Assembly (NCBI RefSeq): GCF_039535785.1
Contig: NZ_BAAAXV010000001.1
Span: 3,038,001 to 3,102,000 of the forward strand
Reading direction: 5' to 3'
Length of the DNA: 64,000 nucleotides
Source of the DNA: Nonomuraea helvata
Lineage (GTDB): Bacteria; Actinomycetota; Actinomycetes; Streptosporangiales; Streptosporangiaceae
The notes under the pieces were generated by a model. It ran no database searches. It saw nothing but the letters and a program-made list of their open reading frames with translations, and had not been told where the DNA came from. This document shows positions 25,325-33,768 of the stretch, in pieces (the first letter of the stretch is position 1; the number at the start of each line of letters is the position of its first letter). The translations under genes were made by a program, and so were the position numbers.

Positions 25325-28219
25325 ATGGGGGTGAATCGGGAGGAAAACTACCCACATATCGCGGACGCGGACCCCGAGGCATCGTTGTCCAGGCCCGGCT
25401 GGCGTGGCCGGGACCGTGAATGGCGCCCCGTCGCCGCTCTCCTGCGGGCCATCGAGACCGGCCGGGGCGCCATGGTGCTGGTCGAGGGCGGGTCGGGGAT
25501 GGGCAAGACCCAGCTGCTCCACAAGGCCACCGAGGCCGCCGCGCGGGCCGACATCGCGGTCGCCCACGGCGCGGCCGACGAACTCGGGCGCCTGGCACCC
25601 CTGGCACCGCTGGCGACGGCGTTCGACGAGCCGGCGCTCACGTCGCTGGGCCCCACATCACCACCGGGGGTGCCGTGCGCCGAGGCGGCCGATCTTCGAC
25701 TGTCGCTGGTGGAGCGGCTACGCGCCCTTCTGGAGGAACGGGTCGGGCAGGGCCCGATGTTGATCACTCTGGACGACCTGCACTGGGCCGATCCGACCAC
25801 CCACCTGCTGCTCCGGTCACTGCTGCCCGAACTCGCCTCGTATCCGTTGGGGTGGATCCTGGCCCGCACCAGCGGGATCGGCGACCCCGGCGTGGAGGGG
25901 CTGTACGAACTGCTGGAGCGGGAGGGCGCCGACCGGGTCGTCCTCGGGCCGCTGGACGACCTGGCGGTGGCCGAGATCGCCGCCGACGCCTTCGGCGCGC
26001 CGCCCGGGCCGGACATCCTGCGGATGGCGGCAGAAGCGAAGGGTAACCCGTTCCTGCTCGTCGAGCTGCTGAGAATGTGCAAGCTCGATGGCGCGGTCGA
26101 GATCGCTGCGGGCAGCGCCCGGCTGACCTCGACGGCGCGCCTTCAGGTGAGCGCGCGAAGCCCTCTGGTGAGCCTGTCGGCGTCGACTCGGCAACTGCTC
26201 CAGGTGGCCGGGATCCTGGGCCGCTCGTTCTCCGTGGACGATCTCGCCGAGATGCTCGGCGAGCCGGTCGACGGACTGCTGCCGGGGCTCGCCGAGGCGG
26301 TCCGCGCGGGAATCATCGTGCCCGCGGTGGACCGGCTGACGTTCCGGCACGATCTCCTGTGGCAGGCCGTAACGGACATGATCTCCGATCCCGTGCGCAC
26401 GGCACTGCAGCGACAGGCCGGATGCATGCTGCTGCAACGCGGCGCGGTCGTGCCCGCCGCCGCGCACTTCATGCGCTGCGCCAGGGTCGGCGACACGCGG
26501 GCTCTCGACGGGCTGGACCGGGCGGCACGTGCGGTGCTGCCCTACTCGCCGCCGTCGGCGGTGGATCTCGCCGTCCGGGCACTCGAGCTCACCGACCCGG
26601 CAGCTTCCGATCTCCTCGTCCGTACGGGGACGGCGGTGGAGGCGCTGACGGCCGCGGGACGGCTCGCCGAAGCGATCGAATGCGCGCGGATGGCACTGCG
26701 GCGAGCGCCGCCCGGACCGTGGACCGATCGCATGCGCTGTGAACTGACGTCCATCCTGCTGCAGAGCGGCCGCGCGGCCGAGGCCGTGGCCGAGGCCGAG
26801 GACCTGCTCGCGCAGCCCGATCTCGACGACGAGCTGCGCGGCATCACCGAGCTCGCGGTATTCCACGGCCTGCTGGGACTGCACGACTTCGGGCGCGGAC
26901 GGGTGCGGGCGAACGCCGTACTCGCCGACCGAGCAGGGCACAAGGACACCGCGCTGGTCGGGGCGCTGCTGCTCAGCGCGCACATCGCCTGGGAGGAGGC
27001 ACGCGCGGCCGACGCGTTCCGGGACGTCCACGAGGCCATCCGCATCGCGAGCACCGGATCCGTCGCCGCCCGGCGTGCCCACCCACGACTGTTCCTGGTC
27101 TCCTGCCTCTTCGGGGTGGGACGGCATGTGGAGGCCGAAAGGGTCATCCGCGCTGCCGCCGCGGATTTCGACGCCTATGGGCCGACCAGTCACATCGCCA
27201 GCCCGGCGTTCTTCAGAGCCTGCCTGTCGCTGGCCACCGGCCGCCCCGACGATGCCGCCGCAGAGGCCCAGGCGGGGTTGGAGGCCGCCGATGAGGTGGG
27301 CGCGTACGCGTACGCCTTGCTCGGGTTGGCCGTCCTGGCCATCGTCGAGTTGCGCCGCGGCAACGTGGAGGCGGCAGCGCAGCACATAGAGCGCATCGAG
27401 GCCAAGCAGCGGGCGGCGCACGGCCCCATGTACGGGTCCATGTGGAGCGCCTGGGCCGGCGCGCTGGTCGGTGAGGCCCAGCGCGGCCCGGAGCGGGCGA
27501 TGGAAGCGCTCGACAGCTGCTACGCGGACATCAGGAAGCGGCGTTGGATGCTCATGCTCGAACCGAACGCCGCGGCCTGGATGACCCGTACCGCCCTGGC
27601 CGCCGGGCGCCGCTCGGCCGCCGCGAACACCGTGGAGACGGCCCGGCAGATCGCGCACGACAACCCCGGATTCCCCGCTCTGGCCGCCGCGGCCGCCCAC
27701 GCGCACGGCATCCTCCAAGGGGACGCCACCGCGCTGGCCCAGGCCACGGCACACTACGGCGACCCGTGGGGCGCCGCCTCCGCGGCGGAGGACCTGGGAG
27801 CCCTGCTGATCGTCGGCGCTGCGGACGGGGTCTCCAGCGGCGACAGAAAGGCCGCCGTCGCCAGGTTCGACGAGGCAGCCGACGGCTACCTGAAGATCGG
27901 CGCACTGCGGGACGCGGCCCGGGCACGTGCCCGGCTGCGAGACCTGGGCGTACGCCGCCGCCACTGGACCTACGCGGACCGGCCCGGCACCGGATGGGAC
28001 AGCCTCACCGACACCGAACGCAATGTCGCGACCCTCGTCGCCCAGGGACTCACCAATCGTCAGGTGGCCACCCAGATGTTCCTGTCCCCCCACACGGTCT
28101 CGTTCCACCTGCGCCAGGTCTTCCGCAAACTCGGCATCACCTCTCGGGTGGAACTGGCCCGCAACGCCGCCGAACAATCGCCTCAGGAGCCGGCGGCGAA
28201 CACCGGCCCCCACGACTGA
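25325..28219 (+). CDS. Large LuxR-family regulator with AAA/STAND ATPase (LAL type)
   Basis: This regulator of about 964 residues has an N-terminal ATPase with Walker A GGSGMGKTQLL and Walker B MLITLDDLHWADP, a long helical TPR-like middle, and a C-terminal LuxR helix-turn-helix (SLTDTERNVATLVAQGLTNRQVATQMFLSPHTVSFHLRQVFRKLGI). This is the LAL/MalT-like layout. The start is uncertain: ATG 25325 (MGVNREENY) is chosen because sequence upstream is AT-rich and non-coding in character; ATG 25286 is an alternative. It is divergent from the poly-HAMP kinase, and as a LuxR-type output protein without a receiver it is not an obvious phosphotransfer partner. Confidence 0.88.
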   Translation: MGVNREENYPHIADADPEASLSRPGWRGRDREWRPVAALLRAIETGRGAMVLVEGGSGMGKTQLLHKATEAAARADIAVAHGAADELGRLAPLAPLATAFDEPALTSLGPTSPPGVPCAEAADLRLSLVERLRALLEERVGQGPMLITLDDLHWADPTTHLLLRSLLPELASYPLGWILARTSGIGDPGVEGLYELLEREGADRVVLGPLDDLAVAEIAADAFGAPPGPDILRMAAEAKGNPFLLVELLRMCKLDGAVEIAAGSARLTSTARLQVSARSPLVSLSASTRQLLQVAGILGRSFSVDDLAEMLGEPVDGLLPGLAEAVRAGIIVPAVDRLTFRHDLLWQAVTDMISDPVRTALQRQAGCMLLQRGAVVPAAAHFMRCARVGDTRALDGLDRAARAVLPYSPPSAVDLAVRALELTDPAASDLLVRTGTAVEALTAAGRLAEAIECARMALRRAPPGPWTDRMRCELTSILLQSGRAAEAVAEAEDLLAQPDLDDELRGITELAVFHGLLGLHDFGRGRVRANAVLADRAGHKDTALVGALLLSAHIAWEEARAADAFRDVHEAIRIASTGSVAARRAHPRLFLVSCLFGVGRHVEAERVIRAAAADFDAYGPTSHIASPAFFRACLSLATGRPDDAAAEAQAGLEAADEVGAYAYALLGLAVLAIVELRRGNVEAAAQHIERIEAKQRAAHGPMYGSMWSAWAGALVGEAQRGPERAMEALDSCYADIRKRRWMLMLEPNAAAWMTRTALAAGRRSAAANTVETARQIAHDNPGFPALAAAAAHAHGILQGDATALAQATAHYGDPWGAASAAEDLGALLIVGAADGVSSGDRKAAVARFDEAADGYLKIGALRDAARARARLRDLGVRRRHWTYADRPGTGWDSLTDTERNVATLVAQGLTNRQVATQMFLSPHTVSFHLRQVFRKLGITSRVELARNAAEQSPQEPAANTGPHD

Positions 28220-28269
28220 TCGCGCTGCCCCGTTTCCGTCATGCACCTGGAGCCGCCGGATTCAAGCGA

Positions 28270-29217
28270 TTACCACGGATAACGCGTGATGTCCACGGTG
28301 AGGAGATCCGCGAGGAAGGCCGCTTGCCGCGGATCGTCCCAGTCGCCGACCTCGCCCCCGTTGACGGCCGTCCACACTCCCCACTCCAGCAGCATGTACG
28401 TGAGAGCGGTCGGCCACAGCTCCCGCTCTCGCACCGTCAACCGCACGTGCCCGAGGCAGGCATCGCGGAAGGCGGCCCATTCCACCTCGTCGAACAGCCG
28501 CCCCGGACGACCTGGCAGGTCGTTGTGGAACAGCAGCACGGCCAGGGCCAGGTCGAGCAGCCTCGGCGCCCGTTCCCCGTTGTCGGGGTCGACCAGTACG
28601 GGTCCGGCCTGGTCGTACACGAGGTTGACGGCCTTGAAGTCCATGGTCACGTCAGCCACCGGCAGGTCGGCGTCGCGGATGGCCGGCAGCGTGGTCGCCA
28701 TGAACGACCGCAGCAGCGGCTCGAACCGACCGAGCACCTCCTCGCGCAGGTCCGGCCTGTAGACCTTGAGTACCTTGTCGAGGCCCGTCACGTCCTCCTC
28801 GACCGACTCCTGGTCGTGATCAGGCCACTCGAAGCCGGGCAGACCGATTGAGCCTTCGGCGTCACCGACTGCATGCAGGCGCCCCAGCAGGTCGCCGGCG
28901 GCGCGTATGTCCGCCGGCGAGCCGTCGTAGGTGCGCCCGTCGATCCACGGATAGGCGACCCAGTCGTACCCGCCGATCCGATGTGGCCCGGCCAGCGGCG
29001 TCACCACCGGCACCCCGGAGGCCGCAAGGTGTCGCACCCACCTGCCCATGGCCTCGGGCGAGTGGGTGCGCTTGACGGCGACGGCCGCTCCGCCGATCAC
29101 ACCGCGGAATACGGGTGCGTAGCGGTATATCGAGTCCTGCGGCTCGATCCCGAACCGCCGGAACACCTCGGAGCAGTCGTCCGTCACAAGCTCCGACCGT
29201 AGCCGCGGCATAGGCAT
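28270..29217 (-). CDS. Phosphotransferase-fold protein (aminoglycoside phosphotransferase/fructosamine kinase-like)
   Basis: The 315-residue product has the APH kinase-like fold: an N-lobe strand AAVAVKRTHSPEAM with the ATP-contacting lysine, a hinge YDWVAYPWIDGRTY, a catalytic loop ADVTMDFKAVNLVY and a metal-binding VLVDPDNGERAPRLLDLAL. In typical APH enzymes the loop reads HGDxxxxN; here the histidine and glycine are replaced (T-M), while the aspartate and asparagine remain. It may phosphorylate a small metabolite rather than an antibiotic. It stands alone on its strand. Confidence 0.8.
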   Translation of the reverse strand: MPMPRLRSELVTDDCSEVFRRFGIEPQDSIYRYAPVFRGVIGGAAVAVKRTHSPEAMGRWVRHLAASGVPVVTPLAGPHRIGGYDWVAYPWIDGRTYDGSPADIRAAGDLLGRLHAVGDAEGSIGLPGFEWPDHDQESVEEDVTGLDKVLKVYRPDLREEVLGRFEPLLRSFMATTLPAIRDADLPVADVTMDFKAVNLVYDQAGPVLVDPDNGERAPRLLDLALAVLLFHNDLPGRPGRLFDEVEWAAFRDACLGHVRLTVRERELWPTALTYMLLEWGVWTAVNGGEVGDWDDPRQAAFLADLLTVDITRYPW

Positions 29218-29331
29218 CTATTCGACGCATTTTTGGAGCACCACACATAGGTGACGCCGGCGAGCCGCAGATGGGCGTACAGCGCTTCAGCGCCGAGAAG
29301 GCGGAAATCGGAGACAGGTGCCCAAGAACTG
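29218..29331. other. 114-bp gap with a short coding-like remnant
   Basis: On the minus strand one frame reads without stops through VSDFRLLGAEALYAHLRLAGVT and continues into the phosphotransferase start region. It looks like a gene scrap but is too short to identify. Nothing else is seen here. Confidence 0.3.
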
Positions 29332-29916
29332 TCAGCAGCGGTCGTAACGGGCGATGATGACGCCCTTCGTGGTCGTGACACTGCTGGTGAGGCGGTACTG
29401 GGTCAACGGCGCCGGTCCCTCGAACATCCGTGTGCCCGAGCCCAGGGTGAGCGGGTGCACCACCAACGTGTAATGGTCGATCAGACCGGCCGCGTGCAGG
29501 CTGCGCACCAGTGCTGCGCTGCCGACGATGCCCAGGTCGTTGCCGTCCTGCGCCTTCAGGTCTGCGACCGTCCGCGTCGCGTCGCCACGCAGCAGCACCG
29601 AGTTCTGCCAGGCACTCACGTCGTCGAGCGAGGCTGAGGCGACGTACTTGGTGACGGCGTTCAAACGGGTGGTGTACGGGTTGCCGTCCTCGCGGTGCGC
29701 CCACGCGGTGATGAAGTCCTGCCAGGTGCGGCGGCCGAGCAGCATGTCGCCGGTACGGCTCATGCCCTTGGCCATCTCCTGAGCCAAGACCTCGTCCTGG
29801 TGCCAGGTCCCCCAGCCACCGTGCGTGAAGCCTCCGCGGGTGTCCTCATCAGGATGACCCAGGCCCTGCACGACGCCATCCAGGCTGATGTTCATGGTGA
29901 CGGTGATCGAGCGCAC
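29332..29916 (-). CDS. Dihydrofolate reductase-family protein (RibD C-terminal-like)
   Basis: The 194-residue product has the DHFR/RibD-C fold: MNISLDGVVQG at the N-terminus, then MSRTGDMLLGRRTWQDF, KYVASASLDD, GNDLGIVGSAALVRSLHAAGLIDHYTLVVHPLTLGSGTRMFEG. Such proteins are NADPH-dependent reductases of unknown substrate, common in actinomycetes and distinct from the essential folA enzyme. GTG 29916 is preferred because GGAGGAGA lies just upstream and it starts the first strand correctly. Confidence 0.87.
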   Translation of the reverse strand: MRSITVTMNISLDGVVQGLGHPDEDTRGGFTHGGWGTWHQDEVLAQEMAKGMSRTGDMLLGRRTWQDFITAWAHREDGNPYTTRLNAVTKYVASASLDDVSAWQNSVLLRGDATRTVADLKAQDGNDLGIVGSAALVRSLHAAGLIDHYTLVVHPLTLGSGTRMFEGPAPLTQYRLTSSVTTTKGVIIARYDRC

Positions 29917-30329
29917 CGGAATGTCTCCTCCGATTCTGCGGGCCGCCCCTGTGACGGCCCGATCACCCCCTACACGAGCGCAGGTCGCCCGAATCGACAT
30001 CGTCGAACGGCAAATTCTTGCTTTCTGTCTCACCCGCTCCGGCACTGCGGAAAGGTACTCACGGATCGGCGGCAAAGACACGCTCAGAAGCGGTGCAGCT
30101 CACCCCGACTCAGACCCTCGACAGCGATGTGCGACTTGAGTACTGAGCGAGCCCAGGCACAACCGCGCGGCGGCGCTGCATGAGAATGCGCCCTGCGTCG
30201 TCCACTGTGACGGCGCCACAGGTGGGATTCGGAACGGCCGGGCTATTGGCGCCGCTTTGCTCGCGCGACGTCTCAGGTATCCGCGGCCAGGCACCCTGTC
30301 TCAGGGTATCCCAGCGGTGGAGAGATGTC
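29917..30329. other. Long non-coding gap with a possible gene scrap
   Basis: The 413 bp lie upstream of the DHFR-family gene and downstream of vapC. On the plus strand, around 30178-30330, one frame gives protein-like text (CVVHCDGATGGIRNGRAIG...), without a start or ribosome site, suggesting a decayed gene that I cannot identify. The rest shows no clear feature. Confidence 0.3.
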
Positions 30330-30722
30330 TCAGACAGGCATGTTGATGGTCAGTCCGGCTGTCTGGGCAGCATCGGCCAGTCGTTTGTCGTACGTGACAA
30401 ATGAAGTGAGCCGGGAGCGGATGCGGAGAGCAGTTGCCAGATGGATAGCGTCCAGGCCACGTACGGTCACGGGTTTCACAGTCTGGGCCAGGATGCGAAT
30501 GCCGGCGTCCAGTTCCACCAGCTCGATCAGGTCGAGGACCAGGTGATGTCGGGCGACGGCTTCTGGGGCGTAGCGTGCCAGGGCCCGTGAAGACTCGATC
30601 TCCAGCAAAACCGAACTCGTCCATCCGGTCTCTGCCCGTTCGTCGAGCCAGTCGCGCAATGCCTGCGACTCGGCCTCGGCGTGGACGAGTTTCACGACGG
30701 CGGCCGAGTCGAGATAGATCAT
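30330..30722 (-). CDS. vapC: PIN-domain toxin (VapC-type ribonuclease)
   Basis: The 130-residue PIN domain has the four acidic residues expected for the metal site: D5 in MIYLDSAAVVKL, E41/E43 in VLLEIESSR, an aspartate in VRGLDAIHLATAL and another in FVTYDKRLADAA. VapC toxins cleave tRNA or rRNA and are inhibited by the cognate antitoxin. The start codon overlaps the stop of the upstream antitoxin gene (ATGA), the classical vapBC layout. All catalytic residues are present, so it is probably functional. Confidence 0.92.
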   Translation of the reverse strand: MIYLDSAAVVKLVHAEAESQALRDWLDERAETGWTSSVLLEIESSRALARYAPEAVARHHLVLDLIELVELDAGIRILAQTVKPVTVRGLDAIHLATALRIRSRLTSFVTYDKRLADAAQTAGLTINMPV

Positions 30723-30955
30723 CAGCGTTCGTCCTCGCGGCTGTGGGCGATCTCCGCGGCGATGTCGATGCCGTCAGGTTCGCCGAGCGGCATACGCAGG
30801 ACAGCGCGCCGCATAGCGGCAGCGCGCTCCTTGCGGAGGGCAGCTTCCAGCACGGCTTGGCGGATAGCCGCCGAGCGTGAGCTGCCGTCATGGGTGAGAA
30901 TATCCAGGGCGTGCTCAGTCTCCGAGTCGCTGCGGATGGTGATGGTGTCAGCCAT
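30722..30955 (-). CDS. vapB: Ribbon-helix-helix antitoxin (VapB-type)
   Basis: The 77-residue product begins with a ribbon-helix-helix DNA-binding domain (TITIRSDSETEHALDILTHDGSSRSAAIRQAVLEAAL) and ends in a charged helix (EIAHSREDER) suited to wrap the PIN toxin. Its stop overlaps the vapC start. A perfect GTAAGAC/GTCTTAC palindrome lies 9 bp upstream of the ATG and would be the autoregulatory site of the VapBC complex. Confidence 0.9.
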   Translation of the reverse strand: MADTITIRSDSETEHALDILTHDGSSRSAAIRQAVLEAALRKERAAAMRRAVLRMPLGEPDGIDIAAEIAHSREDER

Positions 30956-30964
30956 GCAGCCACT

Positions 30965-30983
30965 GTAAGACGCTCTGTCTTAC
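30965..30983. promoter_or_regulatory. vapBC operator
   Basis: Perfect 7-bp arms GTAAGAC and GTCTTAC with spacer GCTCT, just upstream of the antitoxin start. The position and symmetry suit ribbon-helix-helix binding and conditional autoregulation. Confidence 0.75.
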
Positions 30984-31048
30984 GAGGCAAGCCCTGGCCC
31001 GCCTTCCCTCCGCGCCTGCGAAAACGAGAGCCGGCCGTAAGCACACGC

Positions 31049-31717
31049 TCACTCCCTCGCCGACGGTGCTCGTTTGCGCAATGCGGTCGCGATGACGAGC
31101 GCTGCCGCGGCGAGCAGGTGCCACTGAATCCGTGGGATCGCCGTCGCAAGGCGATCATTGATCGAGAAGATGAGAGCCATCAGGAACCCTTCGAAGGCGG
31201 CGAGGACCAGGAGCGCGCTGGCGACCAGTGCGGCAAGGCTCCGCATCCGATCCGTCAGCACGGTGCTCGCCGCTGCGACCAGGGCGATGAGCACGAGCAG
31301 CACCCCGTCCACCTCGGCCTTGCATGACCACCCCCAGGGTTGCTTCCACAGCAACTCCATGGACTGCGTGTAGGCGAACCATCCGGAGGAGACGGGCTCG
31401 CCGTTCACCAGAGACAGTCGGCCGATCGTCCACGCGGACGCCACCATGGCCAACCCCCAGAAGACAGCTACCGGTCGTGCTCGATAGAGAGGCGAACGTG
31501 CGGTCAGGAGCAGCGTGATGACGGCCACCACGTAACAAGCCATCGCCGACCAGGGCTCAGCGAAGGGAAGGAGCTGGCCTGCCCCCGGATGGCGGGCCTC
31601 GGGCGGAAACAAGATCGAGAACAGCCGGAGCGCGACGACGCTGCAGATCACCGTAACCCCGAGGGCTGTGGTCCGGCGCGAGGCGGTCAGCAGGAGGCCG
31701 GCCAGTACCGCGGGCAA
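31049..31717 (-). CDS. Polytopic membrane protein, start uncertain
   Basis: At least 222 residues with about six hydrophobic segments (for example ALGVTVICSVVALRLFSILF, ACYVVAVITLLLTA, VAVFWGLAMVASAWTIGRLS, LLVLIALVAAASTVL, LAALVASALLVLAAFEGFLMAL, WHLLAAAALVIATAL). I recognise no family. The TTG at 31717 is a minimal start: the same frame stays open upstream to about 31900, adding the membrane-like stretch LTIGVCNGVTGAGPFLLSVG, but without ATG or GTG. A plausible GTG start with MAQAPRAEMRLHISVF lies in another frame near 31935, so a single-base frameshift near 31860 would reconnect the true N-terminus. Either a sequence error or a mutation is possible. Confidence 0.6.
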   Translation of the reverse strand: MPAVLAGLLLTASRRTTALGVTVICSVVALRLFSILFPPEARHPGAGQLLPFAEPWSAMACYVVAVITLLLTARSPLYRARPVAVFWGLAMVASAWTIGRLSLVNGEPVSSGWFAYTQSMELLWKQPWGWSCKAEVDGVLLVLIALVAAASTVLTDRMRSLAALVASALLVLAAFEGFLMALIFSINDRLATAIPRIQWHLLAAAALVIATALRKRAPSARE

Positions 31718-31952
31718 CAGGAGCTCGGCCCAAGACAGCAGTTGCCCCCATGGGCCGACCGACAGCAGGAAGGGGCCGGCACCGGTGACTCCATTGCAGA
31801 CTCCGATGGTCAGCTCTGCTGCACTGATCTTGGACGTCTTCAGGATGACCGGCGCGGAGGCGGCCAGACCGCCGCGACGCGGAAGACGCTGATGTGGAGG
31901 CGCATCTCCGCCCGTGGTGCCTGCGCCACGGATCCTCCGTTTGCTTACTCAA

Positions 31953-32101
31953 GGGTAGGCCGACGCGGGCGACAGTAACGCATCAAGATCATGGTTCCGC
32001 AACAGCGACGACAGCAGCCCTGCCCCAACTCCTCTTCTCCTCGGACCCATCGTGACCAGGGCCGCCGGATGAAGACTCAATCAACGGTGGCGCCAGAACA
32101 T
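31953..32101. other. Intergenic stretch, no gene seen
   Basis: Between the membrane-protein 5' region and repeat copy A. I find no ribosome site, dyad or coding frame with support. Confidence 0.4.
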
Positions 32102-32312
32102 CGGGGGGCCGAGCCAAGCGAGGCCCCCTCCGGGCGGGCTCCAGCAGGTCAAGCCGGTAATCGGGTCACGGGTGGGCGATGGCGCCGTAAGGCGCGGGGG
32201 TTGCGCCGTCAGGCGCCCGAATGAGAACGCCTGAGCCCCTTGGCGCGAAGCGCCCCCTGGCGAAGACCTTTGGCTCGGGGCGGGGGTCAGCAAGCCCACC
32301 ACCCGGATGGGG
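32102..32312. repeat. Dispersed hairpin-rich repeat, copy A
   Basis: The core 32181-32288 matches 33599-33706 (copy B) over 108 bp with one mismatch, and weaker similarity extends on both sides. It contains three short stems: GCGCC-GTAA-GGCGC (32182-32195), GCGCC-GTCA-GGCGC (32203-32216) and GGCGC-GAA-GCGCC (32242-32254). It does not encode a supported protein. Copies A and B are in direct orientation and flank the AbiEii-type gene pair. Confidence 0.85.
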
Positions 32313-32444
32313 CGTTGTCCCTTGGGTTCCTGATAGCGGCTGTGTCCTCCCCTGCTGGAGCTCATTGGCAATAGAGATCCATGGCCCTCCGTAGTCGTTG
32401 TTAGCGCATCCGTTAGCAAGATCGACCTGCGCATTAGGACTCGG

Positions 32445-32783
32445 ATGGGTCACACTGGTGACATGGAGGCCAGGGGATACGGAGCAGTCCGCCCTTACAT
32501 CGTGCCCGAGACGTTGGAGGAACTCGCCGGGCCCATCACGGGTGTCGTCTCACTTCCCCATCACCTCGACTGGGGGCCAAAGCGCACCTATGACCTGGAC
32601 CAGGTTGCCGATGCGCGGCTGATGTACATGCGTGTGATCCGGGAGAGCGCCACGCCTGACGACCTACGGCGTTTCCTGAACTCCTCACTCCTGCGGCGCC
32701 TCTGGCCGGAGTTGATCCTGCCTCCGCGGGTTCGTGTCCTGTGGCTGGACCGGTTCCCCGAACTGCAGCGCCGAGCCGCTTAA
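32445..32783 (+). CDS. Small partner protein of the AbiEii-type nucleotidyltransferase
   Basis: The 112-residue product (MEARGYGAVRPYIVPETLEELAGPITGVV... ending LLRRLWPELILPPRVRVLWLDRFPEL) belongs to a small actinobacterial family found directly upstream of AbiEii-like genes. It is far shorter than the usual AbiEi antitoxin and lacks its winged-helix; no DNA-binding motif is visible. ATG 32445 has AGGA 5 nt upstream; ATG 32463 is an alternative. Its TAA overlaps the ATG of the next gene by one base. By position it is the candidate antitoxin, which is an inference. Confidence 0.75.
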   Translation: MGHTGDMEARGYGAVRPYIVPETLEELAGPITGVVSLPHHLDWGPKRTYDLDQVADARLMYMRVIRESATPDDLRRFLNSSLLRRLWPELILPPRVRVLWLDRFPELQRRAA

Positions 32784-33424
32784 TGGACGAATTCCACCGT
32801 CGCCTGGCCAGCATTGCTCTGGCAGCATCCGCGGATCACGGCTTCGCCCTGGCAGGCGGCTACGCAGTACAGGCCTATGGTGTACTCCAACGGCCGAGCG
32901 AGGACATCGATCTGTTCACCTCCAGCCTCCGCGGTGACTTCGCCGAGGGGGTCAGGAAAATACGAGAGGCTTATACGGTTCAAGGCTTCACCGTCAAAGT
33001 AGATCTTGATGGTCCTCAGTTCGTACGACTCGGCGTTTCCGATCCTGCGATCGGCCGGACCAGCAAGGTCGAATTGGCAACCGACCTGCGGTCTCATCCG
33101 CCCGTCACCATGGAGATCGGTCCGGTTGTGCACCTCGATGACGTTGCGGGGGGCAAGGTTGAGGCGCTGTTCACCCGGGCGGAAGTCCGTGATTTCATCG
33201 ACGTGGACGCGTTGATTACCAGCAATCGGTTCACCCGGGACCAGTTGCTTAACCTTGCCGCATCCCGTGACCTCGGCTTCGACCGCGCCATGTTCGCACA
33301 AATGCTGTCCGCTCTGGAGCTCTACCCGGACAGCGAGTTTCTCGCCTACGGGCTGAAAGAAGCCGAAGTGCGCAAGCTTCGCACCCGTTTCAATGAGTGG
33401 CGCACCGATCTGTCTCGAGACTAG
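32783..33424 (+). CDS. AbiEii/AbiGii-type nucleotidyltransferase (candidate toxin)
   Basis: The 213-residue protein has a nucleotidyltransferase core: LAGGYAVQAYGVLQRPSEDIDLFT gives the GG motif (G25, G26) and the DxD metal pair (D41, D43), followed by VTMEIGPVVHLDDVAGGKVEALFTRAEVRDFIDVDALI, the lysine/RDxxD segment of AbiEii-like enzymes. Characterised relatives such as MenT modify tRNA 3' ends, and AbiEii acts in phage abortive infection. The catalytic residues are intact. The gene overlaps the small upstream partner by one base, and the pair is flanked by two direct copies of a dispersed repeat, suggesting an accessory cassette. Confidence 0.87.
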   Translation: MDEFHRRLASIALAASADHGFALAGGYAVQAYGVLQRPSEDIDLFTSSLRGDFAEGVRKIREAYTVQGFTVKVDLDGPQFVRLGVSDPAIGRTSKVELATDLRSHPPVTMEIGPVVHLDDVAGGKVEALFTRAEVRDFIDVDALITSNRFTRDQLLNLAASRDLGFDRAMFAQMLSALELYPDSEFLAYGLKEAEVRKLRTRFNEWRTDLSRD

Positions 33425-33516
33425 CTCCTGTCATGCACTGCGATGCTGGCTGAGGCCGGAACTCGAAGGTCTCTGCCGGCGTCCGCCGGTTCAGGGGTAT
33501 TAGCCGGCCCACAGGT

Positions 33517-33740
33517 GGGGGCCTCTGACGAGCGCAGCGAGCGGGGTTTTGGTGGGCGCCAGCAGGTTAGCCCGGTAAACGGGTCGCGGGTGCGCGACGG
33601 CGCCGTAAGGCGCGGGGGTTGCGCCGTCGGGCGCCCGAATGAGAACGCCTGAGCCCCTTGGCGCGAAGCGCCCCCTGGCGAAGACCTTTGGCTCGGGGCG
33701 GGGGTCCAGCAGGTTGACCACCCAGATGGGCGACGGGTGG
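33517..33740. repeat. Dispersed hairpin-rich repeat, copy B
   Basis: Core 33599-33706 repeats the core of copy A with one mismatch, which changes a stem-loop from GTCA to GTCG and leaves the stem intact. The left part (GCCAGCAGGTTAGCCCGGTAAACGG) and right part (GGTCCAGCAGGTTGACC) resemble copy A more loosely. It lies between the nucleotidyltransferase gene and the 3' end of the lacI-type gene. Confidence 0.85.
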
Positions 33741-33768
33741 GTGAGCCTTGGCCCACCTACCCGGCCCC

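Noticed and set aside
25817..28246. 809-codon open frame on the minus strand
   Set aside because: It lies fully opposite the LuxR-type regulator with clear Walker and HTH motifs; no domain or ribosome site supports it.
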